A stretch of DNA of 64,000 bases from Diphasiastrum complanatum (GCA_029204225.1 CM055102.1:40475220-40539219), one strand, 5' to 3'. Shown: positions 22,820-45,567, counted from the first letter of the stretch. Notes: generated by a model not told the origin, from the sequence alone. Numbers and translations: made by a program.

Positions 22820-24419
22820 ATGGCTGTTGCTGGGAAGTCAACTGCATTATTTGTTAATGGTTTTAATTCTCTTGTATGTCCTCATCGGTGTGACTCATTG
22901 AAGTCCACCCTCCTTAACCTAAGTAGAAGAACGGAGGTCTTCGCCAACATGGAACTTCTTGGAGGACCATCCTAAACTCAAGTGAAGGAAAGGAAGTCTT
23001 CACCAACATGCCACTTACTGGAGGATCACATGTTGATAATTTGAAAGTTTGTATGTACTGGATCAGCATCCACACATTTATGTACAAAAGATTAAAACAT
23101 GAAACAAAGTTTTGCCACTTCAAATGTGCTAGTCATTTTCTTTTGACGGCATTGTACAGAAAAGATTTTGAATAAATAAGACACTAAACTATGTCCTTCT
23201 TGGTTATCAGGTGTAGTGTTTGAGAATACACAACAGGTTTGCGTAGGTCATTAACAGACTCCACAAGCGTACTAGATCCTATTTTTAATCTTTGCAAAAG
23301 CCAAAATCGAACTACTATAACGTGGCTGCTGTTGCATTGGGAAATTACAGTCGTTTCTTTGCATGATGGTCATTTATTTGGGTGAAAATACAGGTGCTTG
23401 AAGAATTCTGTTAGCATCTTTTGGCTATCATCCAAGTCTATGAGGGATGGGGGTAAAACATACAAAAAGCAGTTGATTTGTGAGCTGAACATCACCCAAC
23501 CAGCTCTGATATTCAAGAACAGAGCACAGTAGCACTTAATGGGTACAGTCAACCCTGGATAAATGCTACCTTTATATATGTTAACCCTGTCTATTAGTTA
23601 GTTTTTTGTTACTCCCAAGGATTTTACATAGCAAAAACATTAATGGTTCTTTGTTACTCCCACCTACCTTAAAGGACCTCACTTGGATAATTTTATTTTA
23701 CACACATATGGGGGCTGCAACGTTTAGAATTTAGGGATTTATAAAAAATGGTTTCAAACCTGTCAATCTGACTTTTGATACATAGTCATTTTTCTCTTTT
23801 AGGGCTAGCCCAGCCCCCATCACCACCCCACAGGTCCAGCACAGAATCATAATATTTGAACAGTTGCGCAACGCAAAGATCATCAAATTTCAACTATAAA
23901 CTATATATCATTGTCTCTGTGTATGTGTTAACCCCTCTCTATTAGTTAGTTTTCTGCTACTCCCCAGGCCTAACATTTATCCACGGTTGATTGTATTGAA
24001 GCTGGTGCAACTTCAGTGACTCAGAGCCATTTTAGTAGTAGTTGACCAATGGAAAGACAAACTTTCAGAGTCATGTGGACACCCACCTCGGACAGAAAAT
24101 CCGATGTACCGTTTGGCAGTTCAGATTGGAGTGATCATATGTTCCGATGAGTTTTGCAAATTGGTTTCAATCTCTCTTGCGTCACGTTGCATGCATGTTC
24201 GATTCTCTTTCACATGTGAAGATGCATGGATGAAGATCCATTAGCTTTCACATGTATATAATGTTGATGAAGCCTAATCATCACCAAATCTGTCATTGCT
24301 TTTTAACTTATTGCAACCTTGTTTGTTCTCTAAATAGTACGAGATTGAGAATGTCTTTTAGCATTTAGCTAGCTACTATACCTTTAGTTCACGTGTGTCT
24401 TTAGTCGCTAGAGGCGTAC
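22820..24419. other. rest of intron 1, one small repeated phrase
   Basis: Noncoding. The phrase gttaaccc.tctattagttagtttt.tg.tactccc occurs near 23580 and again near 23926, so this intron too has local duplications. Confidence 0.4.
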
Positions 24420-24611
24420 CTGTTCATGTATGACATATGAACACGAGGCCTTTTCACACTCTGCCTCTTTTTTCACTTTCTCAAGTGAGAATTGCTTGCA
24501 CTCCTGAATAATTTCTTTTCCTCTATCCATGCTTCTTTGAATGGACGTAAAAAGTGTGCTCTTTTCCTCTTCTTCTTCATCTGAGGCGTAATCTACCAGA
24601 GCCTTAAACAT
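24420..24611 (-). CDS. exon 1: start codon and acidic N-terminus of the UBA gene
   Basis: Begins at ATG 24611 and ends at donor CAG|GTACGCC, 64 codons, phase 0. It reads MFKALVDYASDEEEEEKS, then a Lys/Glu-rich helical part ending SYVIHEQ. The ATG is the first in frame and is preceded by a GA-rich leader and a TATA box about 415 bases upstream. The N-terminus has no domain I recognise. Confidence 0.7.
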
Positions 24612-25028
24612 ACTGTGGCAATTTTCCTTGCTTTTCCTCTTGTGGGTTCTCCTTTTTCTTCTTTAGTAGTGTTGAGGCCTTATGGTTATGGCAGTGGATC
24701 GTATCATCTACCGGCCACTAAACCATCTACTCGAGCTCTCTCTTCCCTTGCGATCTCTTTCTCCATCTCTCTCTCTCTCTCTCCCCTTTGTTTTTTTCCT
24801 TGTTTCTCACTCATGTGAACGAGGCCTTCAACCTGAAGGTTGCAAGCCTTCAGGCTTCAGGCTTGGAATCTTGCAACCTGCTATGCCTTTCTGAAACAAA
24901 ATTACACCCTTCACTGCATTGCATTCTGAAAGGTACATATGAAATAACATTCCTAGTTTCAAAAAGGCATACCCTTCATCGTGAAACTAAGTCATACCCT
25001 TCATTGTGAAAGGTGTTACGTATTTATA
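24612..25028 (-). promoter_or_regulatory. 5' leader and candidate TATA box of the UBA gene
   Basis: TATAAATA lies at 25028-25021 on the minus strand, in a good position for a start near 24990. The leader that follows contains a GA-rich tract (about 24767-24780, CT on the plus strand), typical of plant 5' UTRs and GAGA-binding promoter zones, and two copies of an aagggtatg phrase. No cap site can be fixed from sequence alone. Confidence 0.35.
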
Positions 25029-25029
25029 A

Positions 25030-35700
<10,671 letters not shown>

Positions 35701-35711
35701 TCTCAAGTGAT

Positions 35712-35880
35712 TATGACATCCATGGGGTCCTTTCTCTTGGAGCATGGTGAGAGATTGAACACCTCCAGTTATTCTATTTGAAAGGTGAGGATGGAATCAA
35801 TTTTGATTCTCCAAGATGTGATGGATATTGTACTTGGACTTGAAGAGGAGCCTCAAGTACTTCAATTTGGAACATTGTTC
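35712..35880 (+). pseudogene. copia gag start fragment, related to the element at 63.2 kb
   Basis: Reads FLLEHGERLNTSSYSI, a stop where the relative has Met-Trp, then VRMESILILQDVMDIVLG. The intact relative at 63183 has HFLEHSEILTSSNYAMW and RMESLLILQDVMDIVSG. It ends abruptly where chromovirus integrase sequence begins (about 35900), so it marks a junction of two elements. Confidence 0.7.
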
Positions 35881-35899
35881 AGACCAGAAGAAATGTAGA

Positions 35900-37061
35900 C
35901 AGTGTTGAGTCAGAAACATAGGGGACTCGACTAACTAAGAAAGATAAGAAGATTGTGGAACAGTTCACCATTCGAGATGGATTGCTATTTTGAAATGGAA
36001 AAGTTTGTGTACTGGGGGATGATGAGCTCAAACAGAAGATTTTGTTTGAATGTCATGACATACCCTATGTAGGACCTCCCGGTATACACAGGACTCTGGA
36101 CTTGGTTAAAAGAAAATTTTATTGGCCAAAGCTCAAGCCATATGTCGAGTCATATGTTGTTAAATGCAAGCCCTGTCAACTAGCAAAGGCCAAACGCCAT
36201 TAGGCTGGTGGTTTGTTGCATGTGTTAGATATCCCATATAAGAAATGGGAAAGCATATCTATGGATGTTGTAGTTGGACTTCCAAAGACCCAACAGGAAA
36301 ATGATTCTATTTGGGTTGTAGTGGATCGGTTAACTAAGCTAGATGCATTCATACCAATCAACTCAACTATAAAGGCTTTTGATTTAGCCCAGATCTTTGT
36401 TGAAAGATTATTTCGGTTGTATGGTCTGCCAAGTGATATTGTTAGTGATAGAGATCCTAAGTTCACGGTTCACTTTTGATCAGCAGTATTCCAGAAACTG
36501 GAAACTTCTTTAAGTTTAAGTTCTTTTGATCATCCTAAATTAGATGGCCAAACATAAAGGACTAATCAAACTATGGAAGATATTTTGAGGACGTATGTTT
36601 CTCACAGGCAATCTCATTGGGAAGATTATCTCCCACTAGTTGAGTTTGCATATAATAGTAGAAAACATTCTGCTACAGGTTACATTCCTTTTATGCTTAT
36701 GTATGGTTTTCAACCTAGATCTCCAGTAAATGTTGAGACGAAGTCTATTAAGATCCAGAAGGTTGCTGATTTTTTGCATGATATGCAAGAAATGTTGCAA
36801 GTGGCTAAGGATAGTATCCGAGGTGCTCAGAATAGAGCTAGACACTATATCAATCTTAAGAGATCTCCAAGAGATTTTAAAGTTGATGACTGGGTATATC
36901 TTAGGATTCCAAAAGATTCTAAGACATTACGTACTGGGAAGCATTATAAGTTGTCTATCCGCTATTGTGGACCTTTCAGGATTGTACGTAGAATTGGTTC
37001 TTTGGCGTATGAACTCAATTTCTTCAAGGAAAATCGACTACACACCAAGTATTTCATGTAA
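35900..37061 (+). pseudogene. chromovirus (Ty3/gypsy) integrase
   Basis: Order seen: HHCC zinc finger (CHDIPYVGPPGIHRTL, then VVKCKPCQLAK), the catalytic core with MDVVVGLP (first Asp) and IVSDRDPKF (second Asp), then HPKLDGQT, a TAA stop and RTNQTMED, and from 36573 an open frame with YNSRKHSATGYIPFMLMYG and the C-terminal VGDWVYL-like VDDWVYLRIP and YCGPFRIVRRIG. The stop sits where the third catalytic residue, Glu of the usual DGQTERTNQ, should be. Other stops are near 35990, 36200 and 36478. Integrase joins element DNA to the host chromosome; this copy is dead. Confidence 0.9.
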
Positions 37062-37066
37062 GTCGT

Positions 37067-37306
37067 TTGAAACTAAGTTTACATGATGGTGATACAGTTG
37101 GATCGGATGAGGATTTATTCCATTTGGAAGATTTGTCGCTTAGTGTAGCTTTGGAACCTGAGAAAGTGCTCAGAACCAGAGATAAACGATTGAGAAATCA
37201 TTCTATCTCTAAGTGCTTAATTCGGTGGAAGGGTCGTACTGAGGATGATGATTCGTGGGAGAGAGTTGATAGCATAAAGAAGAATTTCTCGAATTTTAGT
37301 TTCTAA
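37067..37306 (+). pseudogene. chromodomain at the integrase C-terminus
   Basis: Overlaps the end of the integrase frame in another frame, so a frameshift separates them. EPEKVLRTRDKRLRN, then KCLIRWKGRTEDDDSWE is a chromodomain-like fold as found at the end of chromovirus integrases, where it guides insertion to particular chromatin. Normal plant versions have the aromatic cage Tyr/Trp residues: WKG is present, others are replaced. It ends 28 bases before the LTR. Confidence 0.8.
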
Positions 37307-37321
37307 GGATAGAAACAGTTT

Positions 37322-37845
37322 AAGGAGGGAAGAATGTTATGTCCATGACCAGTACACAGTATACTCCTAGTCTTGGATACATGGTACTCCAGTGAAACAA
37401 GTTATTAGTTATGCCACGTCATACTAGACGTGACCCGAAAGTAACTAATATCCATGTGAGGCCCAAAACACACTAAATGGAGTTTAGACAAGGTATGAGA
37501 CAGTGTATGCATGTGTAGAGTTATCAATAGCAATTCTATGAATAGTTGGTCCATGCGTAGGACTCTATTCCAGGTGAATCTATGTATAGGGAACTTAGGA
37601 CTATGCATGGCTAAGTGCCCAGGATGCTTTTGGATCTATATATTGGGTCCAAACTCGTCCTCCTCCTCATTATGGTTGTGGATTCATTGTTAGGCTCTCA
37701 CTCTACATTCATGCTTCTTGTTCCTTGGCTTGGGGGTGTGGCTTCTAGAGTTTGATTGGATGCTTCTACTTGGTTAGGTGGTTTCTCCATAGTGTGTTAT
37801 CCTTTGTGTTTGGGATTTGTAAGCAGGATCTAAGGAGCTTCCCTT
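37322..37845 (+). mobile_element. chromovirus polypurine tract and 3' LTR
   Basis: AAGGAGGGAAGAA at 37322-37334 is the plus-strand priming tract, and the LTR starts with TGTTATGTCC at 37335. A TATA-type box (CTATATATTGG) lies near 37640. The right border is unclear because copia reverse transcriptase begins at about 37845 with no canonical CA end. The central part recurs, inverted, at 53465-53771 and in part at 15000-15125. Confidence 0.75.
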
Positions 37846-38317
37846 ATACTTGTATATAGAGTTTGTAAATAGCAATCTTGTTACTCTCATAATTTATGTA
37901 GATGATATCATCTTGAGGGGAAATTGCATTAAACTTTTTGATGAGACAAAAAATGCATTAGGTAGTGAATTCAAAATGCAAGATCTAGGTGAGCTTCACT
38001 ACATGTTAGGCCTAGAAGTATAACTTTATCAAGATCATGCATTCATTAGTCAATCTAGATATGCTTTCTATGCTTAAAAAATTTCATATCAAAAATTGCA
38101 AGAGAATTGATACTCCCATGGAGAAAGTTGTAAAAGATCCTATCATAGGGAATGAAGGATCCTTCGATGACATCACCCTTTATAGGAGTCTTATTGGCTC
38201 CCTCATATGGTTGACAATTACTATGCCGGATTTGAGCTTTAGTGTGCATAAATTGAGTCAATTCATGGAATATCCAAAGACTTGTCATTGGAAATCGGCC
38301 AAAAGGATACTGAGATA
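37846..38317 (+). pseudogene. copia reverse transcriptase, C-terminal half
   Basis: Frames give NLVTLIIYVDDII (YVDD active site), MQDLGELHYMLGLEV, then a stop, and from 38067 KKFHIKNCKRIDTPMEK, YRSLIGSLIWLTITMPDLSF and HWKSAKRILR. This is the palm and thumb of copia reverse transcriptase with two stops and one shift. It stops exactly where oppositely oriented copia integrase begins. Confidence 0.85.
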
Positions 38318-39330
38318 GTCCAGCTTTTGATTGGTCTTAGTCGGAATCTGTGCATAAGCAATGCATCCAAACATTCTAAGGTGCTTCAATGAAAATTTGG
38401 AGCATATCTAGACTTCATGAGATGTTTTACCTAAGAGGCCTTTAGTCCAAAATCTATTTTGATTGTAGGCTAGATACAGCTTCAACCAGGAAGCATTTAG
38501 GCATTGATTCATGAGCAAGCATACACTTAGCCAATTTGACTAAAGCTTTGTTCTTCCTCTCAACAAGTTCATTAGCCTAAGGCGAATTTGGGGTGGCAAA
38601 TTGTTTTTCAATGCTTTGGCAAAGACAATACTCTTGAAAAGGATTGAGTTATACTCTCCATTCTTATCTGATCTTAGTGGTTTGATCCTTTTTCCAATTT
38701 CCTTCTCAACTCACTCCTTGAAAGCTTTGAAGATGCTAAAAATCTCTGATTTATACTTGATGAAATATACAGCTATTCTTTTTGAGTATTCATCAATGAA
38801 TGTAATAAAATATCTAGCTAAACATGTTCGTAACAAATGGGTGATTCATATGTCCAAGCCTATTGTGCAAAATTGATTCTTTATTACTCTAAACAGAAGT
38901 ATTCGGGGCTTGATTCATAGCAGGATAACAATGACTCAGTCTATACAAATATCCGTGTCTTTTTCCAAGTGCAAGAATCTTGTTTGTCCTATTGACAATT
39001 TTGCAATGATCAGTTTTAAATTCTACTCTATGTTCTAAATCAATAATTTTGTTGACAGAAAGCATATTCATAGAGTAGTTTTGACTGATCATCTTAGAAG
39101 TGTAATCTTACGGTGCCTTCACCTCCAATAGCATGTGTGTTGTTGTCACCAAGGTGACAAGCCTTCTAAGGCATATAGGACTGGAAGTATTCAATACGAC
39201 TGGTCATGTGTTGAGTGGCTCCGGAATCAAGATGCTCACTAAGCCACATATCGTATATGAAATCTCAAATGAGTCATTGGAATTTCATGGAGTGAGATGT
39301 ATTCAAATCTATTTTTCTAGCACGTGATTC
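38318..39330 (-). pseudogene. copia protease, GAG-pre-integrase and integrase fragment, inverted
   Basis: On the minus strand: EHLDSGATQHMT (about 39237-39203), the intact aspartic protease active site; HLGDNNTHAI; then NMLSVNKIIDLEHRVEFKT and GYLYRL of the GAG-pre-integrase region; then integrase core text that is the reverse complement of 50466-51180 (ERKNKALVKLAKCMLAH). Stops abound. It runs head to head against the reverse transcriptase piece at 38318. Confidence 0.8.
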
Positions 39331-39804
39331 TAGATGGGCACTTAGTCACAAAAGAGTAAATCTTTCTAATTTGGTACCACCTCAAAGTTTTGGTTCCATC
39401 ACAATTATTGAACCTCATATATAGTAGGTTGAAGCCTCTTGAACATGAATTGAAGCCTAAGTCCCAATCAAGTTTATGCTAAATATTAAAAGATAACAAT
39501 CTTGCACTCAAAACTTGCTATTTGTTATCAAACTAGGTGAATGCTTGGATCTAGCTATGATAACATGATAAATTTTATGCTTTAGGATTTCAATTTTTTC
39601 ACAACAAACCAAGCAAGCATTTAAAATTGCACAATCAACAAGAAAGATCAAACTAGCACTCCAATTTTTGGGGTTTTGACAATCTGTGAGTAATTTTTTG
39701 CAAGTTTCATTATACCCATGGTTCACCGATTATGTAGCACATGGCATGCCATGTGATACTAACTACATTTTGTCTCTAGTTACAATAAGATACTAACTAG
39801 ATAA
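39331..39804. other. spacer with an 18-bp perfect palindrome
   Basis: No gene. CACATGGCATGCCATGTG at 39738-39755 is a perfect palindrome just left of the LTR that begins at 39805. Confidence 0.6.
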
Positions 39805-40957
39805 TGTTGGATTCCTATCCTCTCCATCCCTATCTCTCCGCTAATCTAGATCCATTCATTACTTGTAAATATTTGTACAGTCGCATATGCTACAAAAATA
39901 CACTTGTTTTCTAATAGTCTACATAAATACAAAGGATTCGATGACAGTGTTATGTTGACACCGTCGAACTATCAAGTCCAACTAATAATCTGAGTACCAC
40001 CATTTTCTTGCTCGTTAAAATCTCAACCGGAGCCAAAGCGCTCTTTAAAATCTCAACCAGAGCCGAAGCGCTCGTTAAGTCAAACTATTGGCCATTCATC
40101 TATTATTTTGCTGATGCTGACTATTCGACTTACCACTATCGATTCAAGTACTCAACTCGGACATTCAGTGGCTCAACAAGGAGACTACTTCTATCACGCT
40201 CGGACAAAATCTCTAATAGAATCACATTATATCCAATAGGGACTGCTAACTGCACGTAGTGCCTTAATTCTATTTGTAAAAATACAGATTAAACATTCTT
40301 TTAATCAGATAGCCATGTGTATATTCGATAACCATTGAAGTTACTCAATTACATCCTCACCATAGAGAGACACTCAATTATATGATAACCATAGAAGTTA
40401 CTCTCTCACTCTGATGCTACGTTATTTTACTTGTGTCTTATTTGATCTTTTTTTTGTATTGTATCAGAAAGATCGCCCATGTATTGTATCAGAAAGATCA
40501 CCCATGTAACTGCATTCAGACTTGTACACATTCTTTGACTAAGTCAAACTCATTCCATAAATCCAAGTACTATCGTGTCATGTCGTTTACATGGTTTTCA
40601 TATCGTTTGAGTTGTTTTCTTGCACATAAACTGATTCATAGATTAAACTAATTATATGACTGATAATTTGTGTCAATTGTAATGTTCTAAGATCTGATCT
40701 AATCAAGCTTCCACATTTAAATCTAAATCAATCATATTCATGCATGTTTATGGAATTAACTATTTTGATCCCAACGACTTCGAAACTAGGATCAAGTAGG
40801 GCGATCTTCGAATTATCGAAGGGGGCTTGAATGCGATAGAAGTAGATTCATGCATTGAGAATTATTGGACAACCTTCCCCAATATTTTCAACATCGTATC
40901 AAAATAGTACTCTATGCTATCTGATTTCTTTATTTGATACCGACATGGTATCGGAGC
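39805..40957 (+). mobile_element. copia 5' LTR and primer-binding site
   Basis: It starts TGTTGG at 39805 and ends CCGACA at 40945, near-perfect terminal inverted repeats. TGGTATCGGAGC at 40946-40957 is the primer-binding site with one change from the usual TGGTATCAGAGC. Inside, the phrase aaatctcaacc.gagcc.aagcgctc is repeated near 40018 and 40048. gag follows within about 130 bases. Confidence 0.75.
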
Positions 40958-41059
40958 TTGGTGGCTGAGCAGTCAGGTCGATAGAGCCTATAGTATCAGA
41001 ACGATTGTTTTAATATAGAGTAGACACTTATTGAATTATTTGAAAGCATATGATCTACT

Positions 41060-41640
41060 ATTTGCATACACTCATTTCAAACTTTCTAATAGATTTGCAA
41101 TTACACTCTGATTTAATGGTAGACAAACTCGATGGTTTGACTTACCACTTATAGAAATTCAAGATAAAGGTGAGTTGCGGGAAATAATCGTTGGTATGGA
41201 ACTAATTCCCAGTGTCGATGAGCAGACCATTTCCAAGTGGAAACACAGGGATGGAAAGGCTTTTGCCTTGATTACCCTTGACACCTGACACAAAGATTGG
41301 CCACATCAGACAAGTCCAATCTTCAAAAGAAGCTTGGGATATATTGAGTACACTTTACGAAGTGAGAAATGTCACTTTGAAGTTGCATCTGAGGAGAAAG
41401 TTCTTCTCACTCAGAATGTCAAAAGGTGATTATGTCCAGAATCACATTAATCAATTTAAGACTCTGCTAGAGCAGATGGCAGCAACAGGTTCCATGATCA
41501 AAGATTTGGACATTATCATGAATTTATTGTCTAGCTTGTCATCCTCTTATGAAAATTGGATGATGATGATCTCAACTCACTCATATATTACTTTGTCTAG
41601 AGTCGTAGCAATGATGTTGTAGGAGGAAACTTGAAGAAAT
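41060..41640 (+). pseudogene. copia gag
   Basis: The first part (41118-41277) is frameshifted but readable: VDKLDGLTYHL, and KWKHRDGKAFALITLD. The open frame from 41278 carries SSKEAWDILSTLYE, LHLRRKFFSLRMSKG, HINQFKTLLEQMAATG and ENWMMMIST, the UBN2 capsid pattern. It ends at a TAG at 41620 and continues after it in the next frame piece. Confidence 0.85.
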
Positions 41641-41649
41641 GGAGCATCC

Positions 41650-41937
41650 TTGTCCTCCATCAATGACTCACAAGCTATATTTTCAAAGAAGAATTTGAAG
41701 AAGCAACAAAAGAAGAAGGTTGTCAGACAATTCGACAACAATCAAAAGCAGTCACAGAAGCAAGGTCAGAACCAAAATCAGCAACCTACTCAGAACAAGA
41801 AAAGAATGTTCTGCAAATACTACAAACAGATGAATCACGAGATCCGGGACTGCCACACCTTTGCCATCATAAGTGAGCCTCAATGGCTCGGCCCTTGCTC
41901 TTGTGGATCTTCTTGGAGTGAAGTTCAACAACAATAA
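41650..41937 (+). pseudogene. copia gag C-terminus with defective zinc knuckle
   Basis: Lys/Gln-rich linker (FSKKNLKKQQKKKVV, then QKQSQKQGQNQNQ), then MFCKYYKQMNHEIRDCHTF: a CCHC knuckle in which the second Cys is Tyr. The frame shifts after TFA, where the next frame takes up SLNGSALALVDLLGVKFNN. Confidence 0.8.
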
Positions 41938-42049
41938 GAAGAAACAACTGGATCAACAAGCCAACGTAGCTATCGATTCGAAGCAAAATGTTGAAGATGA
42001 TGACAAGCGAAATGTCTTCATGGTGAACCATCACCATGTCAATCAAGTT

Positions 42050-42660
42050 GAAGAATGGTTCCTCGATTATTGAGTGACACAATATATGAAAAGCCATCAA
42101 GAATGGTTTATCGATTATTCGGCCTACAACACCAAGAAGTTCGTTCACCTCGGAGACCACAACTCACACATGATCAAAGGTGAAGGTACTGTCAGACTGA
42201 ATTTGCAGCATGGACTATCGAAGCTCATACCAAATGTATTGTATGTCCCAAATCTGACAACAAATCTATTGTTGGTCAGTCAAATTACTAATTTGGGACA
42301 TAAGGTAGAGTTCAAAACAAACACATGTAAGATTCTTGATAAACTTGAAAAGAGACAAGGATATCTCTATAGGCTTACTCATTGTTACTCTACGATTGCT
42401 CTACGATTGATCGTGCTTTAAGCAATTCAGTGTCTCTGAATAAATAATTGATTTGGCATTATAGACTTGGCCACCTTAATTATATGTCAATTGCTAAGAT
42501 GTCTAAGCTCTCTTCAGTTCTTGATTTTAACTATCGAACTGTCGACCATGTTGTTTACCGAAAGCATACTAGAAGGCCATTTAAGTTGAATCAAGAACAT
42601 ATACCTAAAGATCTGCTAGACTTAGTTCATCCTGACATACGTGGTCCGATGTAGACACCA
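42050..42660 (+). pseudogene. copia protease, GAG-pre-integrase and start of integrase
   Basis: WFLDY, stop, VTQYM replaces the LDSGATxHM active site, so the catalytic motif is damaged. Then WFIDYSAYNTKKFVHLGD, IKGEGTVRLNL, IPNVLYVPNLTTNLLLVSQ and GYLYRLTHCY. From 42448 IWHYRLGHLNYMSIAKMS is the pre-integrase His/Cys region, and LLDLVHPDIRGPM the start of integrase. The element breaks off at about 42660 into noncoding DNA. Confidence 0.85.
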
Positions 42661-44229
42661 TCACTACTTGGTGCAAGATTCTTTATTACAGTCTATGTGA
42701 TAATGGGAGTTCCAAATTAAGCTCTATGTGGCAATTCATGTATCAAACCATCACTGTCATGAACAATATCTTTTTTTAAAGTATTACATCATATTTTTGT
42801 GGGTATATTATAGGTTTGATAGGTTAAAACTTTTTAATTAAAATATAGAAAAGGTCTTTTTACACATTTCAAAACCAAATTTTGAGTAAAAACAATATTT
42901 CAGAATATTTTTTGCAACCTCCAAACATAGCACGCAGGTGTGCTACTTAAATCGGCTAGAAGAAAAAAAAAAATGCAATCTTCAAAGATAGCGCGCTGAC
43001 GTGCTAAATGAAAAAGAAAAATTTATTTTGTAGCCTCCAAAGATAGCATGTCGACGTGTTATGAGATTTCATTGCAATTTTTTTTTCGGGCGGAATCCCT
43101 TGGCACACTGGCGTGCTATGCAAAATAATTTTAATTTAAAAGTCTTTCTACTTTGGTATTCGATTGTGGGATTTTTAACTATGTACCAAACCACAATTCT
43201 AAATGATAGACATTCAACTAGTGGCATAAACAAGGTAGCACACCATGTGCCATCTTTTTGTTGAATCATGGCAAGCAAAAAACTCGCAAAAAATTTACTC
43301 ACAAAATGCCAAGGCCCAATTTTTTGCTAGAAATCTTCTAATTTGGCAATTGCTTCTAAAACACCTCCAATCACATGAAAATCATTGTCATCCTAACCTA
43401 AGGCATGTTTGAATAGCAATTTATATTCATTAACTTCATATCAAAGCATAAAATTAAAGATTACTCAAAATATCAATCATCTACTTGGCCTTAACACCAA
43501 TGTTGAAAAATTGTTTATCGCAAAAGTATGTACAATGGATTCTCATCAAAGAGTAATAGATGAGATTGGATATGAGGATTAAGGTCTTATGACATTAGGT
43601 TTAACCAAAATCTCACCTCAAATTCCCTAATTAAGCATGCTTGGTGGTTGGAGTTTGTTGACTCGTGTAGTTGGTGGCAAATCTTACCAAAAATCTCTAT
43701 AATGCAGAGGCTCAACTTGGAGCTCAACAACCACCAGATAATCTTGACTAAAAGTGGATCCATTGACTTCTAATCACTAAGTAACTATGTACATGATAGT
43801 GAGACACTTGGCAATCCGTATGATGCCATGTGTCAAGAATCTTTAAGCTATATTTTACAATTTTAACATTGTCAAGTCTCCATAAAGGGAAGAGTAAGAG
43901 GTGAATTCAAAAATAGACTTCAATATTACAAAAGTCTTATAGGAAAAAGTCACTAAAGTATCTAATCAAACCAATTGTTTGAATGGTAAAAAAAAATAAG
44001 TATACTACTTCATTGGCTTTTTTAAAAGTGCTTGAATTTGAAAAAAAAATTCCCACCCAAGAATTATCAGCTCAAAATTGAAACATTAAATATTTCGTTG
44101 GTTAGTTGTGAACACAATATTCAATGAAGCAAGCTATACCTAGAAAATAAGTAACCCTAGAATGTACTAGGAATGAATTTGAAATTTTGTGGCTTTGGAC
44201 TTACTTTGCACATTTTACATTTTGTATGA
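42661..44229. other. AT-rich noncoding with a series of hairpin-like units
   Basis: Apart from the repeat at 42925-43120 (separate entry) nothing coding is visible. A possible homologous copy of the unknown family begins near 44230. Confidence 0.4.
42925..43120. repeat. four degenerate hairpin repeats
   Basis: Units tagcacgcaggtgtgcta, tagcgcgctgacgtgcta, tagcatgtcgacgtgtta and ggcacactggcgtgcta recur every 50-60 bases. The first three follow a ctccaaa.a or cttcaaaga phrase. Each can fold on itself, several with G.T pairs. Function unknown. Confidence 0.6.
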
Positions 44230-45540
44230 TGTTGAGAGGTTCCACATCAAAAGGAGAAGGTGGTAGAGTGATATCTACAGTCTGCTTCTAAGTATAAAAT
44301 AAATTCTTATTGCTTTCATTGATAACGAGGTCATGTGATTTTTGCAAGGTGCATTCTTCTTTTTTCTTGAAGTTGAAATGTGGGCTCTGTTGGCAATGAC
44401 TCCTCCTTTGAGAGTACAAAGGAGTGTTGTCATCATCATCATTCAAATCTGAGGTGTTGTTCTACATTCATCTCTTGTACCATCCTTGTAGTTTGAGGAG
44501 CTCAAGTTATCATGTCAAGATGGGCTTTAACATGTTTCAATACATTTTCTATGCTGGTATATGATGCAATACATGTAAGAGTTATTATGAACTTTCAAGA
44601 ATAAAATATTTTTCCTCATCACAAATTATAGAGTGGACGAATGAAGCTATGACATGTGATACAATGAAAAATTTGGTGATTGGTTAAAAAAAAAAGTCAT
44701 TGACAACATGAACCAATCTATTAAAATGGTAAATGTAATTAACTATAGTTCTCATGATTTTATGCACATTCCAAGAGAACTTTTCAGAGTCAATCACTAA
44801 TGTTTCCATACAAATCCAGCTAAGAAAGATTTTTTCTACTCTAACTGTTTCTACTCAAAACCAATTGTCATATTATATCCTAAATTTTCTTTGAGTGGTT
44901 TGGTGGAATATTATTCTATCTTAATGAGACAAAAGTAGTTGATAACTAGCACACCACTTATCAAACTACTAAAACCAATTATCTTGCAAAATAAAAGCTA
45001 GCTCTTTGATGCGTGCATATGAAATCTTACATACGTCAGCAGCTCAACCATTATATGTTTTATATTTGTATAATTGTGTAGCCAATAAAAGAAACCACTG
45101 AAAAACTTCACACAAAAAGATTTTTGAACTTGTTGTTTCCCAATGATCTGTAAGACAACAACTTAAAAATGAATTTCGAGGCTCTAATCTCAATATTTAA
45201 TTGATTTGTGGATACTTTTTCCAAAGTGATACTCAAAAGACCAATTTTTAAAGAGTTCAAGTTGAAGCATATAGCCTGAAAATTTATTACTCAACAATTA
45301 CTTAAGTAGTTGGCCCTATGTTTTGACAAAAGTGTTCAAGATTTAAAAATGGTTTTTAAATAGTTTTCTTTTCAATATAGAAGCCTTGGTTTTTGAAAAT
45401 AATGAGTGATGAAGTTGCAATGGAGTTAAAATCGAACTTAAAGAATTCGTGATTTAAAAATGAGGATACAAACCAGAAATTAATTACTAGCTTCATACAT
45501 GCTAGATGGAAAATTTTAGTGAGTGAGTTACTATAAAGTA
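44230..45540 (-). repeat. unknown repeat family, copy 1 (minus-strand coding traces)
   Basis: Matches 55855-57330 through long diverged stretches: ccacatcaaaaggag.aggtgg, gagtacaaagg, gttatgacatgtgat.caatgaaa, ttgtgtagccaataaa. Minus-strand translation of both copies keeps similar protein phrases (here VDITLPPSPFDVEPLN and DDDDNTPLYS). I do not recognise the family. Stops interrupt it. Confidence 0.55.
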
Positions 45541-45565
45541 AAATATTTGATTGCTTTCGAATGAT

Positions 45566-45567
<2 letters not shown>

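Noticed and set aside
37511-37693. 60-codon frame shared with 53536-53718
   Set aside because: Both are the same LTR sequence. Conservation is due to the repeat and the frame lies across the TATA region.
42925-43120. CRISPR array
   Set aside because: Units are self-complementary and diverged, spacers are related AT-rich DNA, and the context is a plant genome.
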